DNA of 7,871 bases. It comes from Candidatus Aquicultor primus (lineage in GTDB: Bacteria > Actinomycetota > Aquicultoria > Aquicultorales > Aquicultoraceae). The position numbers were made by a program, and so were the translations under genes. Positions 1-6,348 of this stretch are shown here, in pieces. Numbering within the stretch: the stretch's first letter is position 1; the number at the start of each line of letters is the position of its first letter. The notes under the pieces are model-generated. The model ran no database searches and was not told the DNA's origin. It was given only the letters and a program-made list of their open reading frames with translations. The DNA lies in assembly GCA_001767575.1 (NCBI GenBank), contig MELI01000085.1, forward strand, positions 1 to 7,871, in the 5' to 3' direction.

Positions 1-315
1 CGTTTCATTGATTTTACAGGTTGCCATCCACTCTTAGCTAGTGGTTCAAGCTGGTGGGCTCATATCCATGGTCCGTTTAGGCTGTAGTGGGATTGATCAG
101 TGCCTGTCATCCTATCCATAAGATATGTGTCTGGTAACTACTTTGCACCTGATTTTAGTGATATCTTAGAAAAAAGAAGGGGTTGTGTCCCTTACCTCAA
201 ATTGCTAAACCAATACTTATCTTGCAGTACTAGTGATCCTCGGGTCACGTTGTTTCAAGTGTTCAGGGTATTTATGAATCGGTTTTTACCATAGAGGACA
301 GTTAGACGGATTTGG
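1..315. other. Unassigned region upstream of the integrase gene
   Basis: I see no convincing gene here. One frame is open from the left edge to a stop at 85-87 and could be the tail of an upstream gene, but it resembles no family I know. A GTG-started frame at 100-294 encodes 64 residues, has no ribosome binding site and looks like chance. No LexA box of the CTGT-N8-ACAG type, which often precedes intI, is visible, and I see no clear sigma-70 promoter before the integrase. Confidence 0.4.
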
Positions 316-345
316 ATGATATTTTATTCTCTCAGGAGGGGTTTT

Positions 346-1378
346 GTGCAGGAATCGGACGTTGTCATGGATATCGGGGATACTAAGAGAGGTTGGCATA
401 TTTCTGAAGTGCCAAGCGTGAAGCCGAAGCTGCTCGATCAGCTACGCGAAGCACTCCGAGCGCGCCATTATAGCCGCCGGACTGAGCAGACTTATTGCCA
501 ATGGGTCAAACGCTACATCCATTTCCACAACGTGCGCCATCCGGCTGAGATGGCTGAACCGGAAATCAATGCTTTTCTAACCCATCTTGCTGTGAAAGCT
601 AAGGTTAGTGCCTCGACACAAAACCAAGCTCTAAGCGCATTGCTTTTTCTCTATCGTCATGTTATCGGTCGGGAGATCGGCGATTTGGGCGAGGTGATAC
701 GCGCCCGCAAGCCCAAGCGTCTGCCAGTGGTTATGGCCCCCGGCGAGGTAAAGGCCGTTCTTGGTTATTTGACCGGCGACAAGTGGCTGGCAGCGTCACT
801 CATGTACGGCACAGGCCTGCGGCTCATGGAGTGTTTACGCCTGCGGGTCCAGGACATTGATTTTTCCGCAAGGAAATCACCGTACGCGATGTCAAGGGCG
901 CGAAGGATCGAATTACGATGCTGTCCGAATCACTCAATCCGCCGCTCAATGACCACTTAAGGAGAGTCAAGGCTATTCACCAGAAGGACCTAGACTCCGG
1001 CTGGGGGCGAGTTCTCATGCCCAATGCTCTGGATCGCAAGTATCCCAACGCTCCCACCGACTGGCGCTGGCAATGGGTCTTTCCCCAGGAAAATCGCTGG
1101 AAGAACAAAAAGACCGGCAAAGAAGGCCGTCATCATATAGATGAATCACTGGTTCAAAAAGCTGTAAGAGACGCTGTCGCAAAGGCCCAATTGACCAAGC
1201 GAGCCACATGTCATACCCTCCGGCATTCATTCGTAACGCACCTATTGGATGGCGGCCCGCGATATCCGAACACTCCCAAGAACTCCTGGGTCACAAAGAC
1301 GCAAAAACCACGATGATTTATACCCATGTCTTGAACCGTGGCCCGGCTGGGGTTCGCAGCCCGGTAGATATGTTGTAA
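346..1378 (+). pseudogene. intI: Integron integrase IntI, complete but with three single-base frameshifts
   Basis: Tyrosine recombinase of the integron family, which inserts and excises cassettes at attI and attC. GTG at 346 is the preferred start because AGGAGGGG at 334-341 sits just upstream; an ATG at 316 in the same frame lacks this. The frame-corrected product is about 343 residues, close to IntI1 (337). The N-terminal SAM-like domain ([19 protein letters not shown]) is followed by the catalytic domain with Arg in GTGLRL, Lys in KGAKDR, HTLRH, LLGHKD and nucleophile Tyr in MIYTHV (codon 1319-1321). The integron-specific insert GRVLMPNALDRKYPNA is present. Reading passes from frame 1 to frame 3 near 866 (one C missing), to frame 1 near 1257 (one extra C) and to frame 2 near 1276 (one extra C). 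As written the gene is broken, although all six catalytic residues survive. It runs in the same direction as the cassettes. Alternatively it is intact and the indels are sequence errors. Confidence 0.9.
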
Positions 1379-1551
1379 GTTTAAATAAGGCAGCTCTAGG
1401 CAATATTATACCGATCCGTGTAAGACACTATAGTAAAACAGCGTTTAATCAAAATAGGTGCATTTAGCATTGGTTATAGCGACAAGAGATGTATTTCTGG
1501 AGGCGTCTTATATGGGCACAAATAGCAATTTTGGAGTATTATATGGATCAG
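1379..1551 (+). promoter_or_regulatory. intI-attI spacer, possible cassette promoter region
   Basis: This AT-rich spacer carries no gene on either strand that I can support. In an inverse integron the promoter for the first cassette must lie here or within intI. The best candidates are weak: TTTGGA, a 16-base spacer and TATAAA ending just before the attI core, or TATAGT near 1430 without a good -35. The sequence does not settle which, if either, is used. Confidence 0.25.
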
Positions 1552-1568
1552 TATAAACAATGTTAGGC
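1552..1568 (+). other. attI: attI recombination site (simple site)
   Basis: The core GTTAGGC at 1562-1568 matches the GTTRRRY consensus. It is preceded by TATAAAC at 1552-1558, giving TATAAACAATGTTAGGC, which closely resembles the end of attI1 (TAAAACAAAGTTAGGC). No attC-type stem-loop lies to its left, so this is the array's attI and not another attC. Cleavage between G1562 and T1563 defines the start of cassette 1, whose first bases TTAGGC complement the GCCTAAC box of its own attC. The full attI may extend leftward to accessory integrase sites that I cannot place. Confidence 0.75.
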
Positions 1569-1614
1569 AGACCATGAGAGCCCGGTAGGGCAGCGCTCGA
1601 ACAAGGAGGCGTGA

Positions 1615-2037
1615 ATGAAATGCCCTGAATGTGGCGCCCCCGGCTCGCAGTGCCAAGAGCGCTTCAACGAATTCCTGGCACTTGAGTTTTCAGACGCTGC
1701 GTTCTTTGCCGTCCACCATCTGACCGTAGCGACGTTCATGCTTCAGCACTCGAGCAGATTGTCGCGTGAAGGCTGGATCTGTGAGCGCGAGCTGTTGAGT
1801 GCGATTCTCGCTGAGGATCAGCCGCCAGATTCTGTTGGCAAGCAAGCGCGGCACTTCCTCGACGGTGGCGGGTGTGGTGTCGGCTTCAAGTCGAAGGACG
1901 GCCTGCCGGTAGTGGCGATATCGACCTGGACGAAGACGATCTTGGACGTCTGTTCTGAAAGTGCAGACGTGTATGCCCGCGACATAACCTCGTGGGCGAG
2001 AGCCGCGCTGGAGGAGGCAAACAAGTTGGACCTGTGA
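1615..2037 (+). CDS. DUF5946 family protein (cassette 1)
   Basis: A 140-residue soluble protein. It starts with CPECGAP, a zinc-ribbon-like CPxCG motif, then QERFNEFLALEFSD and VHHLTVATFMLQH, the block typical of DUF5946, a family of unknown function often found as lone small genes. A third Cys (SQC) follows the CPxCG pair, but a complete four-Cys zinc site is not evident. The ATG at 1615 is fixed by AAGGAGG at 1603-1609, six bases away. It is the first cassette after attI and so the best placed to be transcribed from any cassette promoter. Codon use is GC-rich, unlike the AT-rich spacer before it. I am confident of the gene and fairly confident of the family; its function is unknown. Confidence 0.82.
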   Translation: MKCPECGAPGSQCQERFNEFLALEFSDAAFFAVHHLTVATFMLQHSSRLSREGWICERELLSAILAEDQPPDSVGKQARHFLDGGGCGVGFKSKDGLPVVAISTWTKTILDVCSESADVYARDITSWARAALEEANKLDL

Positions 2038-2050
2038 GCGGCTCGAAGCT

Positions 2051-2149
2051 GCCTAACAAGCGGATCAAGCAGACAAGCCGCCGTGCGCGCTACACTCGGG
2101 CAGAGGCGGATGGCGAAGCGGCTTGCATCTTATCCGCACCACGTTAGCT
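2051..2149 (+). other. attC: attC1 (99 bp)
   Basis: The left box is GCCTAAC at 2051-2057 and the right box is GTTAGCT at 2143-2149. Inner arms CAAGCCGC (2074-2081) and GCGGCTTG (2118-2125) are perfect complements. The outer boxes do not match each other because the last six bases belong to cassette 2, as expected at a junction between two different cassettes. Confidence 0.85.
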
Positions 2150-2177
2150 GGCCAACGTCGCGCAGTGTAGGAGTGGA

Positions 2178-2756
2178 ATGACCATCGCCCGAGAGCACAC
2201 CTTCACGGCCGACATGAGAATCGCGGGAATCAACCCCTACGTAGATGTTCCACCGCACGTGGTGAAAGCGCTTGGGAGTGGGTCGAAGGTCCCTGTGTTA
2301 GTGAAGGTCTCTGCCGCGAGCGCCGGGAAACGGAAGTCTGCCGATGCTCAAGCCAAGAGAAGATTGAGGCAGGACGCTACGCGACTGAAGATGATCGGCC
2401 GGCTCGCGCCTGGTGGCTGGTTCCGCTCGACGGTCCTCATCTTGCACTCGAGCGCGCCCCGGCTGTATCTCGATTCATGGATGCGCGAAACTGCTGGTGT
2501 AGCTGTGGGCGACCGCGTGCGCGTGAGTTTGAGACTTGACTGCGGCTCTCGGGAATTGCCCATGCCCGCCGCCTTGCGCGAAGCGCTGGATGGGAACGAG
2601 CAGGCACATGCGGCCTGGGAGAGGCTCACACCCTCGCGCCGACGCGAAATCCTCACATATCTTCATTTCCTCAAGACGCCGACCGCGATTGAGCGGAATG
2701 TGCAGAAACAATCGCTGTTCTGGTCGCCAGGGACGGGGACCATGACTAACTGGTGA
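2178..2756 (+). CDS. DUF1905 / YdeI-OmpD-associated protein (cassette 2)
   Basis: A 192-residue soluble protein with two recognisable parts. Residues about 6-115 form a DUF1905-like beta-rich domain (HTFTADMR at the start, YVDVPPHVV, then GVAVGDRVRVSL). Residues about 125-175 match the YdeI/OmpD-associated C-terminal segment (PMPAALREAL, then LTPSRRREILTYLHFLKT). The family is linked by name to bacteriocin protection, but its biochemical role is not established and I infer none. A basic, Ala-rich linker (KRKSADAQAKRRLRQ, residues about 51-65) interrupts the first domain and looks like an insertion. The start at 2178 follows AGGAG at 2169-2173 with short, four-base spacing. It fills its cassette alone and the next cassette holds a related gene. 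Confidence 0.78.
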   Translation: MTIAREHTFTADMRIAGINPYVDVPPHVVKALGSGSKVPVLVKVSAASAGKRKSADAQAKRRLRQDATRLKMIGRLAPGGWFRSTVLILHSSAPRLYLDSWMRETAGVAVGDRVRVSLRLDCGSRELPMPAALREALDGNEQAHAAWERLTPSRRREILTYLHFLKTPTAIERNVQKQSLFWSPGTGTMTNW

Positions 2757-2801
2757 GGATTGGGAATGCTCGGTGGCCGCGGATGTTTAGCAGTTATAGC
2801 C

Positions 2802-2862
2802 AGCTAACAACAGCATGCAGCGGACGGCGTTTCGGCGCCGCCGCTGATGCTGAGCGTTAGGC
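2802..2862 (+). other. attC: attC2 (61 bp)
   Basis: The left box is AGCTAAC at 2802-2808 and the right box is GTTAGGC at 2856-2862. Arms CAGCAT (2811-2816) plus CAGCGG (2818-2823) pair with CCGCTG (2841-2846) plus ATGCTG (2847-2852). G2817 is left unpaired, the one-sided bulge typical of attC. This is a short attC of the class 1 cassette size range. Confidence 0.9.
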
Positions 2863-2892
2863 GGCTAACCTTTCTGTCAGGATGTATGCGCT

Positions 2893-3468
2893 ATGAGACA
2901 CAATTTGGACGAAACGAAACTTCTATATGTGACGAATCAAGATGAATGGCGCAACTGGCTAGAGAAGCACTACAAGTCTGAGAGAGAAGTTTGGCTTGTA
3001 TACTATAAAAAGCACACAGGGAAGCCACGCATTCCTTACAACGATGCTGTTGAGGAAGCACTCTGTTTTGGCTGGATTGATAGTACCGTTAAAGGCATTG
3101 ACGGAGATAAATATGCTCAAAGGTTCTCTGTGCGCAACCCCAAGACTGCCTATTCTCAAGCGAATAAGGAACGCTTGAGAAACCTTATTAAACAGGGCAA
3201 GGTCGTTGGAGAAGTCTTAGCAACCCTGGGAAACCTTGCGGAAGAACAATTTGAGATTCCCTCGGACATCCTTGAAGCTATCAAAGCCAACGAAAAAGCC
3301 TGGGAGAATTTTCAGGGGTTGTCCGAGCCCTATATCCGTGTTCGAATTGCATTCATAGACGCCGCACGGAAAAGACCCGAAGAGTTCAAAAAACGTCTAC
3401 GGTATTTCATTGAGATGACCGAGAAGAATAAGCAGTTTGGATTCGGTGGTATTGAGAAGTACTACTGA
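2893..3468 (+). CDS. YdeI/OmpD-associated family protein (cassette 3)
   Basis: A 191-residue soluble protein of the COG4430/YdeI type, at full family length. The N-terminal block LLYVTNQDEWRNWLEKHY is followed by VWLVYYKKHTGKP, the family signature EALCFGWIDS (residues about 55-64), YAQRFSVRNPKTAYSQANKE and a C-terminal helical part with YIRVRIAFIDAARKRPEEFKKRL. The family is annotated as bacteriocin-protection or OmpD-associated without firm biochemistry. The start is the ATG at 2893; AGGA at 2879-2882 is a modest ribosome binding site about ten bases away. The gene is clearly more AT-rich than the preceding YdeI-type cassette, so the two were captured from different sources and did not arise by recent duplication in place. 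Confidence 0.88.
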   Translation: MRHNLDETKLLYVTNQDEWRNWLEKHYKSEREVWLVYYKKHTGKPRIPYNDAVEEALCFGWIDSTVKGIDGDKYAQRFSVRNPKTAYSQANKERLRNLIKQGKVVGEVLATLGNLAEEQFEIPSDILEAIKANEKAWENFQGLSEPYIRVRIAFIDAARKRPEEFKKRLRYFIEMTEKNKQFGFGGIEKYY

Positions 3469-3505
3469 TGCTGCAAGAGCTATACTTCCCAATGATGTAT
3501 GAGCC

Positions 3506-3577
<72 letters not shown>

Positions 3578-3591
3578 GCCAGAAGAGAAAG

Positions 3592-3798
3592 CTAGTCTCC
3601 TTTATATTCCAGGATGTCTCCTGGCTGACAATCCAATGCTTTACAGATCGCCTCCAAAGTTGATAAGCGAATCGCTTTTGCCTTTCCGTTTTTTAGTATG
3701 GAAAGATTCGCCATAGTGATTCCCACTTTTTCTGAGAGTTCCGTAACCCTCATTTTTCGCTTGGCCAGCATTACATCGATATTAATTATGATTGCCAT
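3592..3798 (-). CDS. Xre/Cro-family HTH regulator (cassette 4)
   Basis: A 68-residue protein that is almost entirely one helix-turn-helix domain of the small YozG/HTH_26 type: LAKRKMRVTELSEKVGITMANLSILKNG, then LSTLEAICKALDCQPGDIL. It should bind DNA, probably as a dimer, and act as a repressor. It lies nine bases after the DUF2975 gene on the same strand, so the two are probably co-transcribed and translationally coupled; no strong separate ribosome binding site is seen before ATG 3798. Direct repeats in the promoter of the pair (4333-4361) are the obvious candidate operator. Both genes run against the array direction and so cannot depend on a cassette promoter. Confidence 0.9.
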   Translation of the reverse strand: MAIIINIDVMLAKRKMRVTELSEKVGITMANLSILKNGKAKAIRLSTLEAICKALDCQPGDILEYKGD

Positions 3799-3807
3799 AA
3801 TTGCGTC

Positions 3808-4290
3808 TCATACGGTTAGATCATTTTCCGATTTTATATCCACGGCATTCTGTAATACCTTTTCAAAAACAGCCGCCGCAGTTGCAATCACAATAGAAGC
3901 AAAAGTCGTAAACATGCCCACGGCAGTAGGACCTGCCGAGTCTTCACCGTTAGCAAATAACCTTATGTATAGTATTCCTAACACAATTGAGCCACTGAGC
4001 GTGATTGCACAGTATTTTATATTCCTAACTGCCTGTACGGCTGATTGAGAAAACACTTTATTCTTATCAACATAGCTTAACAGCTTAAATCCGTGATATA
4101 ACGCAACAAAGAATGGGATGGAAGCAATAAAGCCATAGATAATAAGCGGATCTTTATAAATACTGAATAGGTCTAAGTTAGCAGCTCTTCCCTCGGTCTG
4201 AGGAAACCAAATCAAACCGGCAAGTGTCACGATGCCGATCAGAGAAATTACAATCTTTAAGAATAGGGTTGAACCTTGCTTCAGTGTCAT
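3808..4290 (-). CDS. DUF2975 family membrane protein (cassette 4)
   Basis: A 160-residue integral membrane protein with four predicted transmembrane helices at residues about 9-29, 48-68, 93-113 and 123-145, the size and layout of DUF2975. The short cytoplasmic loop LLSYVDKNKVFSQSAVQAVRNIKY between helices 2 and 3 is the most conserved family region. DUF2975 genes are regularly followed by a small YozG-like Xre regulator, exactly as here; the function of the pair is unknown. The ATG at 4290 is preceded by GAGGT with four-base spacing. The region is AT-rich, unlike cassettes 1, 2 and 5. Its own promoter is proposed at 4350-4378. Confidence 0.85.
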   Translation of the reverse strand: MTLKQGSTLFLKIVISLIGIVTLAGLIWFPQTEGRAANLDLFSIYKDPLIIYGFIASIPFFVALYHGFKLLSYVDKNKVFSQSAVQAVRNIKYCAITLSGSIVLGILYIRLFANGEDSAGPTAVGMFTTFASIVIATAAAVFEKVLQNAVDIKSENDLTV

Positions 4291-4332
4291 GAATACCTCA
4301 TTTCTATCGATTGTTACACTGTTACATACGAT

Positions 4333-4361
4333 TTATCGTTTATTAATATATTATTATCGTT
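4333..4361 (-). promoter_or_regulatory. Candidate operator: two direct TTATCGTT repeats, 21-bp period
   Basis: TTATCGTT occurs at 4333-4340 and 4354-4361 on the + strand, exactly two helical turns apart, with the AT-only stretch TATTAATATATTA between them. The upper copy overlaps the proposed -10 of the DUF2975-xre promoter and the lower lies just downstream. This suits autorepression by the co-encoded Xre protein (inference). A further pair of GTTACA repeats lies at 4313-4318 and 4321-4326. Confidence 0.4.
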
Positions 4362-4378
4362 ATTCACTCGGCAGTTAA
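4350..4378 (-). promoter_or_regulatory. Promoter for the DUF2975-xre pair
   Basis: On the minus strand TTAACT (4378-4373, four of six matches to the -35 consensus), a 17-base spacer and AATAAT (4355-4350, five of six matches to the -10) form a plausible sigma-70 promoter about 60 bases upstream of the DUF2975 start. It lies inside the cassette, so the pair can be expressed wherever the cassette is inserted. Confidence 0.45.
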
Positions 4379-4429
4379 GATGGGTTTGGTATTTGTTCTC
4401 GAGCCAGAAAGTCGGCGTTCCATAAGTGC

Positions 4430-4552
4430 GCCCAACAATGCGTGCAGCGGACTTGGTGGTACGCGCCGCGAAAGAGCCGCTGTCCGAGCGATAACTTTTT
4501 TCCGTTTCGTTGGCTGGTTCTCCCACCAAGCCGCTAACGCCTGCCGTTAGGC
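4430..4552 (+). other. attC: attC4 (123 bp, long)
   Basis: The left box is GCCCAAC at 4430-4436 and the right box is GTTAGGC at 4546-4552. AGCGG and CTTGGTGG (4452-4459) pair with CCACCAAG (4523-4530) and CCGCT. The long apex of about 60 bases gives it the size of a Vibrio cholerae repeat, twice that of attC2. Confidence 0.85.
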
Positions 4553-4722
4553 GCAGAAAGGCCTGTGTGCGCCAAGCGACTCTCTCAGCACTTACTGATT
4601 CCCAAGCCCGATCCTATGCAATCTACTTTGCGTGGGGTCACTCGCTTTGTGCTACAAACAACTTTGTAATAACAGTCGGCGCCTCCTCGCGGCGGCGAGT
4701 TCAACCTCTGAAAGGAGACCTT

Positions 4723-4905
4723 ATGAAATCCTCTGTCACAAACGTACTCATAGCTCTCGGTATCATCGCCATCGGGATAGGTATTGCCGCTGCTGGCATC
4801 TACATTGGGGAAACCGATGACGCGCCTGGCGCGGCGCTAATAGGCATCCTGCTGATGGTCGGCGCGGTGACGCTCGGCGTGAGGACCGCGCGGCGCAAGA
4901 CATAG
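4723..4905 (+). CDS. Small membrane protein, 60 residues (cassette 5)
   Basis: Two hydrophobic helices, at residues about 6-27 (VLIALGIIAIGIGIAAAGIY) and 36-52 (AALIGILLMVGAVTLG), are joined by the acidic turn GETDDAPG, and the protein ends in a basic tail (RTARRKT) likely to be cytoplasmic. The ATG at 4723 is chosen over an in-frame upstream ATG at 4510 because AAGGAG at 4712-4717 sits five bases before it and the 4510 start would lie inside attC4. It is the only supported gene of its cassette and is preceded by about 170 bases with no gene that I can recognise. It belongs to no family I can name. Small two-helix proteins are common cassette cargo. Confidence 0.7.
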   Translation: MKSSVTNVLIALGIIAIGIGIAAAGIYIGETDDAPGAALIGILLMVGAVTLGVRTARRKT

Positions 4906-4917
4906 TACCCATTTCCT

Positions 4918-4958
4918 GGCTCAACATTGAGCCTCGGCAAGGTTGATTTTTCACCTTG
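4918..4958. repeat. Tandem inverted repeats after the small membrane gene
   Basis: GGCTCAA-CA-TTGAGCC (4918-4933) is a perfect palindrome with 7-base arms. It is followed at once by CAAGGT (4938-4943) and ACCTTG (4953-4958) with a nine-base loop containing TTTTT. They sit 12 bases past the stop at 4905. There is no T-run directly after a stem, so a classical terminator is doubtful; a processing signal or operator is possible. Confidence 0.3.
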
Positions 4959-5094
4959 TTGATAATTTGATTCGTAAGCGTTTCTGCTAGCTGTAACTTA
5001 TCAGTCATTACCAAAGTTTTTGTTGTGGGTAAAATCTTATCGAGATGGGTAGAGTATTCGTTATCAGGCATGAAAATTGGCGTTCAAAGAATGC

Positions 5095-5199
5095 GCCTAA
5101 CACAGCGTGCACCCGACGGGTGGGAGTCGTCGCGTTTTCAAGCAGTTTGCGTGGCTCGAAGTTGGTCCCGTCACCCGCGGGTAACGCAAACCGTTCGAA
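5095..5199 (+). other. attC: attC5 (105 bp) with unusual right box GTTCGAA
   Basis: The left box is GCCTAAC at 5095-5101. The right box is GTTCGAA at 5193-5199, off the GTTRRRY consensus beyond the essential GTT. The following stem is formed by GCGTGCACCCG...ACGGG against CCCGT...CGGGTAACGC. The odd right box is explained by cassette 6, whose first bases TTCGAA complement its own left box TTCGAAC at 6255-6261. Confidence 0.75.
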
Positions 5200-5234
5200 A
5201 GAACTGAGGGAGGCTTCCGATTCGCTGGCAACCC

Positions 5235-5699
5235 ATGAGGACCTTCCCCGTGCTCAGCTGGGTCATTGGCGTGTTCGTCTGGGTCACCGGCCTGAGCGCG
5301 CTAGGCGTTGTGATTCGCGACATAGGTGGAGACTCCGCCACCAGCATCGCTGTTTCGTTTGTCGCTCAGATGGTTGCCAGTGCACTAGCGTGGTTGCGGT
5401 GGAGGAATCGCAGGATTGTGCCTCAGCCAGTGTGGATCACGCTCGCCGTCTTGGCGTTCGTGAACGCGTGGACTATCGGCTGGTTAGGGGCGGCACTCAT
5501 CACAACATCGAATCTGTCCGCAGGTTCGAGAGAAATCCTCGCGGGTGGGATGATTGGTTTACCCACCGTCGGCAGCATCGTGGCCAGAATGGTGGCGGCG
5601 GCAGGTCCACTCCTCTTAACGGCCGTTCTCGCCTTCTCGCTGCGGAGACCCGGGCCGGTACTGGCTTCGAGACCGGGCAGGGTTCCTTCGCGTCCGTGA
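5235..5699 (+). CDS. Integral membrane protein of unknown function (cassette 6, first gene)
   Basis: A 154-residue protein, strongly hydrophobic, with about four membrane helices at residues about 7-27, 35-54, 66-90 and 118-136, and a Pro/Arg-rich C-terminal tail. I do not recognise the family. The start is uncertain: ATG 5235 has no close ribosome binding site, whereas GTG 5250, in the same frame, has GAGGA eight bases upstream and would remove only five residues. The gene is GC-rich and its third codon positions favour G/C, which argues that this frame and not the longer overlapping one is coding. It lies about 40 bases inside the cassette start. Confidence 0.65.
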   Translation: MRTFPVLSWVIGVFVWVTGLSALGVVIRDIGGDSATSIAVSFVAQMVASALAWLRWRNRRIVPQPVWITLAVLAFVNAWTIGWLGAALITTSNLSAGSREILAGGMIGLPTVGSIVARMVAAAGPLLLTAVLAFSLRRPGPVLASRPGRVPSRP

Positions 5700-5780
5700 T
5701 GATCGCCCTTGCCGGGGTAAAAGTGTCTTTAAGAGCTAAGCGTATTGAAGATGTAGCTTTAGTGAAAAGGAGTAAATGAA

Positions 5781-6161
5781 ATGAAGAAATATGTCGATGG
5801 ATTTGTGCTTGTAGTGCCTAAAGACAAAGAAGCTGATTACAAGAAAATGGCAGAAGAAGGGCGGGATATGTGGATGAAGCATGGTGCGCTTGAATACTTT
5901 GAATGCAGAGGCGATGATCTCAAACAACAGGAAATGGGCGAGGAAAAATCACGAGCTTTTGCCGAAATGGCAGGTGCAAAAAGTGATGAAAACGTATGGT
6001 TCTCTTTTATTGTTTTTAACTCCAAGCAACATCGCAATGAAGTAAACAAGAAAGTGATGGATGAAATGAATGCAAAATATAAGGATCAGAGTGATTTTAC
6101 AATGCCGACTGACATGAAGAAAATGGCATACGGAGGGTTTGATGTGGCAGTTGAAGGATGA
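5781..6161 (+). CDS. DUF1428 family protein (cassette 6, second gene)
   Basis: A 126-residue soluble protein of the DUF1428 (YbaA-like) family, which adopts a ferredoxin-like alpha/beta barrel fold and has no settled function. The family pattern is clear: MKKYVDGFVLVVPKDK at the start, GALEYFECRGDD, VWFSFIVFNSKQHRNEVNKKVM and the end block MKKMAYGGFDV. Its length is normal for the family. AAAGGAG at 5766-5772 supports ATG 5781; a nearer ATG at 5776 stops after two codons. The gene is AT-rich while the sequence on both sides within the same cassette is GC-rich, a sign that it came from another source. Confidence 0.9.
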   Translation: MKKYVDGFVLVVPKDKEADYKKMAEEGRDMWMKHGALEYFECRGDDLKQQEMGEEKSRAFAEMAGAKSDENVWFSFIVFNSKQHRNEVNKKVMDEMNAKYKDQSDFTMPTDMKKMAYGGFDVAVEG

Positions 6162-6254
6162 AAAATCCACGCCGCCCGACGACCGGACCGTGGCTGAGCG
6201 TCTTCGCCCGTTCCACCTGAAGATCGGACCATAGTCAGCCTCCTGCGCGGGTCT

Positions 6255-6341
6255 TTCGAACAAAGGTATCGAGCAGAACGCCAGGAGCTACACTGCTGAA
6301 GAGAGGCGCCTGCGCGTCTGCTCATACCTAACACGTTAGCC
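6255..6341 (+). other. attC: attC6 (87 bp), last attC seen
   Basis: The left box is TTCGAAC at 6255-6261 and the right box is GTTAGCC at 6335-6341. AGGTAT (6264-6269) and GAGCAGA (6271-6277) pair perfectly with TCTGCTC (6317-6323) and ATACCT (6324-6329), leaving C6270 unpaired. This 13-base arm is the strongest stem in the array. The following hexamer TTAGCC would predict a GGCTAAC box in a seventh cassette; none is present in the rest of the window. Confidence 0.85.
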
Positions 6342-6348
6342 CTTCAGA

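Noticed and set aside
40..75. tRNA-like words (GGTTCAAG and GGGCTCATA)
   Set aside because: They occur in the wrong order for a tRNA (T-loop before anticodon) and no acceptor or arm pairing forms.
100..294. 64-codon frame before intI
   Set aside because: GTG start without a ribosome binding site, and no recognisable family or motif.
3698..4048. 116-codon + strand frame within cassette 4
   Set aside because: It is the complement of the recognised xre and DUF2975 genes and has no ribosome binding site.
4510..4722. N-terminal extension of the small membrane protein to ATG 4510
   Set aside because: It would begin inside attC4 and precede the cassette boundary; the start at 4723 has a good ribosome binding site.
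5045..5779. Open frame of 244 codons across attC5 and the cassette 6 membrane gene
   Set aside because: It translates the attC stem and is a frame shadow of the 5235-5699 gene; the product is Arg/His/Ser-rich and of low complexity, with no ribosome binding site.
6158..6220. 20-codon frame overlapping the DUF1428 stop (ATGA)
   Set aside because: Too short, basic and without a family; the overlap alone is not evidence.
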